Below, one piece after another: positions 4,943 to 6,181 of a DNA stretch of 6,181 nt. The notes beneath the pieces are model-generated. The model was not told where the DNA came from, did no database searches, and worked only from the letters and a program-made list of their open reading frames with translations. Each line of letters starts with the position of its first letter. The first letter of the stretch is position 1. The stretch covers positions 1-6,181 of the forward strand of contig JAEZCS010000129.1 of the NCBI GenBank assembly GCA_023433445.1. The letters run 5' to 3'. Source of the DNA: Pseudomonadota bacterium. GTDB taxonomy: Bacteria; Pseudomonadota; Alphaproteobacteria; Sphingomonadales; Sphingomonadaceae. The translations under genes were made by a program, and so were the position numbers.

Positions 4943-5941
4943 TCAGCTTGCGTGATAGTCGCGATACCAGGATACGAAGCGGGGCACGCCCTCCTCTATA
5001 CCTGTAGTTGGCGCAAAGCCGATATCTTCCGCGATCGCGCTGATGTCGGCGAAGGTAGCGGGAACATCACCCGGCTGCATCGGCTGAAAATCAATCTCCG
5101 CCTTGCGCCCGATCGCCTGTTCCAGAACCGAAATCAGGTGCATCAACTCCTCGGGGCGATTGTTGCCGATGTTGTAAAGCCGATGGGGCGAGCGGCTACC
5201 GCCGGCCTTGAGCGCGCCATCATCGACGGGGGCATGATCGAGACAGCCGATCACCCCGCTGACGATATCGTCGATATAGGTGAAGTCGCGCTGCATGCGG
5301 CCGTGGTTGAAGACCGGGATGGGATCGCCCGCGAGGATCTTCTTCGTGAAAATCCACATCGCCATGTCAGGCCGCCCCCACGGGCCATAGACGGTGAAGA
5401 AGCGCAGGCCCGTCATCGGTATGCGGAAGAGATGGGCGTAGGTCTCGCTCATCAGCTCATCGGCGCGCTTAGTCGCGGCATAGAGCGAGACGGGATGATC
5501 GGCGCGATCCTCGACGCGGAAAGGCAGGCTGTCATTGCCGCCATAGACCGATGACGAGGAAGCGTAGACCAGGTGCCGCACCCGCCTTTCGCGCGCCAGT
5601 TCCAGCATGTTCACATGCCCCGCGAGGTTCGAGCGAACATAGGCGTGCGGGTTGATGAGCGAATAGCGGACGCCAGCCTGCGCCCCCAGATGGATGATCG
5701 CCTCCACCGTCTGGCCAGCAAGCGCGCGGTTAAGCGCCTCAAGATCGGCAAAGTCGAGCTCGGCAAAGGTGAATAGCTTGCCATGTCGCTGTTGCAGCGC
5801 GGCGATCCGGTCACGCTTCAACGAGACCTGATAATAGTCGTTCATATTGTCGATGCCGATCACCGCCCGCCCGGCGGCAAGAAGCTGGTCGGCGACGGCC
5901 ATGCCGATGAAGCCCGCGGCTCCCGTGACGAGGATGGTCAT
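4943..5941 (-). CDS. NAD-dependent epimerase, UDP-glucuronate 4-epimerase-like
   Basis: A 332-residue extended SDR enzyme of the sugar-nucleotide epimerase/dehydratase family. It begins with the NAD-binding loop VTGAAGFIG (G7, G10, G13), then DNMNDYYQVSLKRDR at 31-45, a signature of UDP-glucuronate 4-epimerases. The catalytic set is visible: the serine run ASSSSVYG at 127-134 and Y154-x3-K158 (YAATK). GLRFFTVYGPWGRPDMA and RDFTYIDDIV are also typical, and the length fits the family. It should interconvert UDP-glucuronate and UDP-galacturonate in the cytoplasm, supplying uronic acid for capsule, exopolysaccharide or glycolipid. Exact substrate is inferred; a related UDP-hexose 4-epimerase is possible but less likely. 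Only a weak purine stretch (GGTGG) precedes the ATG, and no in-frame alternative start lies just upstream. A 286-base gap separates it from kpsF. Confidence 0.93.
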   Translation of the reverse strand: MTILVTGAAGFIGMAVADQLLAAGRAVIGIDNMNDYYQVSLKRDRIAALQQRHGKLFTFAELDFADLEALNRALAGQTVEAIIHLGAQAGVRYSLINPHAYVRSNLAGHVNMLELARERRVRHLVYASSSSVYGGNDSLPFRVEDRADHPVSLYAATKRADELMSETYAHLFRIPMTGLRFFTVYGPWGRPDMAMWIFTKKILAGDPIPVFNHGRMQRDFTYIDDIVSGVIGCLDHAPVDDGALKAGGSRSPHRLYNIGNNRPEELMHLISVLEQAIGRKAEIDFQPMQPGDVPATFADISAIAEDIGFAPTTGIEEGVPRFVSWYRDYHAS

Positions 5942-5980
5942 GCGGCCACCATGGAGCGTGACTGGATTGAGGAGGTCGCC

Positions 5981-6046
5981 ATGGGATTGTCTTTCAGCCG
6001 TCGAAGGTTAGCCGCCTGTAAACAGACAATCCGGCGGGCGATGTAA
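5981..6046 (+). CDS. Mini-ORF of 21 codons behind a strong Shine-Dalgarno
   Basis: GAGGAGGT (5969-5976), one of the best ribosome binding sites in the window, lies about five bases before an ATG at 5981 that opens a 21-codon frame ending in TAA at 6044-6046. The peptide begins MGLSFSRRRLAACK and is strongly basic, with no recognisable family. Codons CGA, AGG and TTA, which are rare in high-GC genomes, come one after another at positions 8-10. It lies in the divergent gap before a possible plus-strand gene, so a leader peptide is conceivable. The same strand could also carry GAGGAGG by chance; translation is unproven. Confidence 0.25.
   Translation: MGLSFSRRRLAACKQTIRRAM
5984..6032. repeat. 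Perfect 9-bp inverted repeat in divergent intergenic region
   Basis: GGATTGTCT at 5984-5992 is repeated in inverse orientation as AGACAATCC at 6024-6032, with 31 bases between and arm centres 40 bp apart (close to four helical turns). It lies 43 to 91 bases upstream of the epimerase start and overlaps the mini-ORF. It may be a pair of regulator half-sites or an mRNA stem; function is inferred. Confidence 0.4.
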
Positions 6047-6073
6047 AGGGCTTTCCCCCAAAGAGGCCACCTG

Positions 6074-6100
6074 CTGCCCCAAATGAGGCAGTTTAGTCTT
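6074..6100 (+). terminator. Weak hairpin with T-rich tail before the rightmost gene
   Basis: CTGCC (6074-6078) pairs with GGCAG (6087-6091) across an eight-base loop, and is followed by TTTAGTCTTT. On the plus strand this resembles a weak intrinsic terminator or attenuator, placed between the mini-ORF stop (6046) and the possible start at 6132. The stem is short, so confidence is low. Confidence 0.25.
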
Positions 6101-6131
6101 TCCCTAATCATTGAAGATTATGCGCTGTGTC

Positions 6132-6181
6132 ATGGACATGGCATCGCATCCCCTGCCCAGCGGCACCCGTGCCTATGGCCC
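6132..6181 (+). CDS. Possible start of a plus-strand gene cut by the right edge
   Basis: An open frame from ATG at 6132 reads MDMASHPLPSGTRAYG and runs off the window; another in-frame ATG at 6120 would add four residues, and one at 6138 would remove two. No good Shine-Dalgarno precedes any of them (only GAAG near 6113-6116). Sixteen codons are too few to recognise a family. It is included because the preceding 190 bases look like a divergent control region and the frame uses ordinary high-GC codons. Confidence 0.3.
   Translation, partial: MDMASHPLPSGTRAYG

Noticed and set aside
4610..5007. Two short plus-strand frames (4610-4792 and 4798-5007) in the kpsF upstream gap
   Set aside because: No Shine-Dalgarno, no motif, poor codon pattern, and the second begins at TTG; better read as non-coding.
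4877..5554. Open frame of 225 codons on the plus strand
   Set aside because: Mostly antisense to the epimerase, whose NAD-binding and catalytic motifs are unmistakable; this type of antisense frame is a common false gene call.

Overview
This window looks like chromosomal DNA from a high-GC alphaproteobacterium, most likely a sphingomonad (Sphingobium/Sphingomonas-like). I base that on the overall base composition, on the N-terminus of the partial gene at the left edge (which matches my memory of the glycine-rich extension of sphingomonad cold-shock proteins), and on the neighbourhood of rnd, lptC and lptA. The genus is an inference; no rRNA or species marker is present.

Layout. At positions 1-172 the beginning of a minus-strand gene runs off the left edge (Gly/Arg/Phe/Asp-rich, probable cold-shock protein). 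Its leader (173 to about 245) contains a stem-loop, and a plausible promoter lies behind it. From 411 a plus-strand run encodes a short RNase D (rnd), then LptC and LptA, the inner-membrane and periplasmic parts of the lipopolysaccharide transport bridge; lptC and lptA overlap. lptA meets a minus-strand operon head to head, tail to tail, with only 12 bases between stop codons. Read in its own direction, that operon is kpsF (arabinose-5-phosphate isomerase, SIS plus two CBS domains), a KdsB/KpsU-like CMP-Kdo synthetase family gene, and a histidine-phosphatase-family gene. The three are tightly coupled, with a 4-base CTGA overlap and then a 3-base gap. Behind kpsF is a 286-base non-coding stretch rich in GCAA/TTGC palindromes. 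Then comes another minus-strand gene, a UDP-glucuronate 4-epimerase-like short-chain dehydrogenase/reductase (SDR). The last 240 bases are a divergent intergenic region with a 21-codon mini-ORF behind a near-perfect Shine-Dalgarno, a 9-bp perfect inverted repeat, a hairpin followed by a T-rich stretch, and a possible start of a plus-strand gene cut by the right edge.

How the genes fit together. Nearly everything concerns the cell surface. LptC/LptA carry amphipathic glycolipid to the outer membrane. KpsF makes arabinose 5-phosphate, the precursor of Kdo, and the KdsB-like enzyme would activate Kdo (or a related ulosonic acid) with CMP. The epimerase would supply UDP-galacturonate. The KpsF/KdsB pairing beside sugar-nucleotide genes resembles capsule loci that use a Kdo linker as much as LPS loci. 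The phosphatase-family gene is the least understood member: one canonical catalytic histidine is replaced by asparagine, and its operon position invites the idea that it handles a phosphorylated sugar in the same pathway.

I found no tRNA, rRNA, CRISPR array, insertion sequence or phage gene. The most useful points to check are the apparent CTG start of the kdsB-like gene, the altered active-site motifs in the kdsB-like and phosphatase genes, and the leader-like structures in the two divergent intergenic regions.
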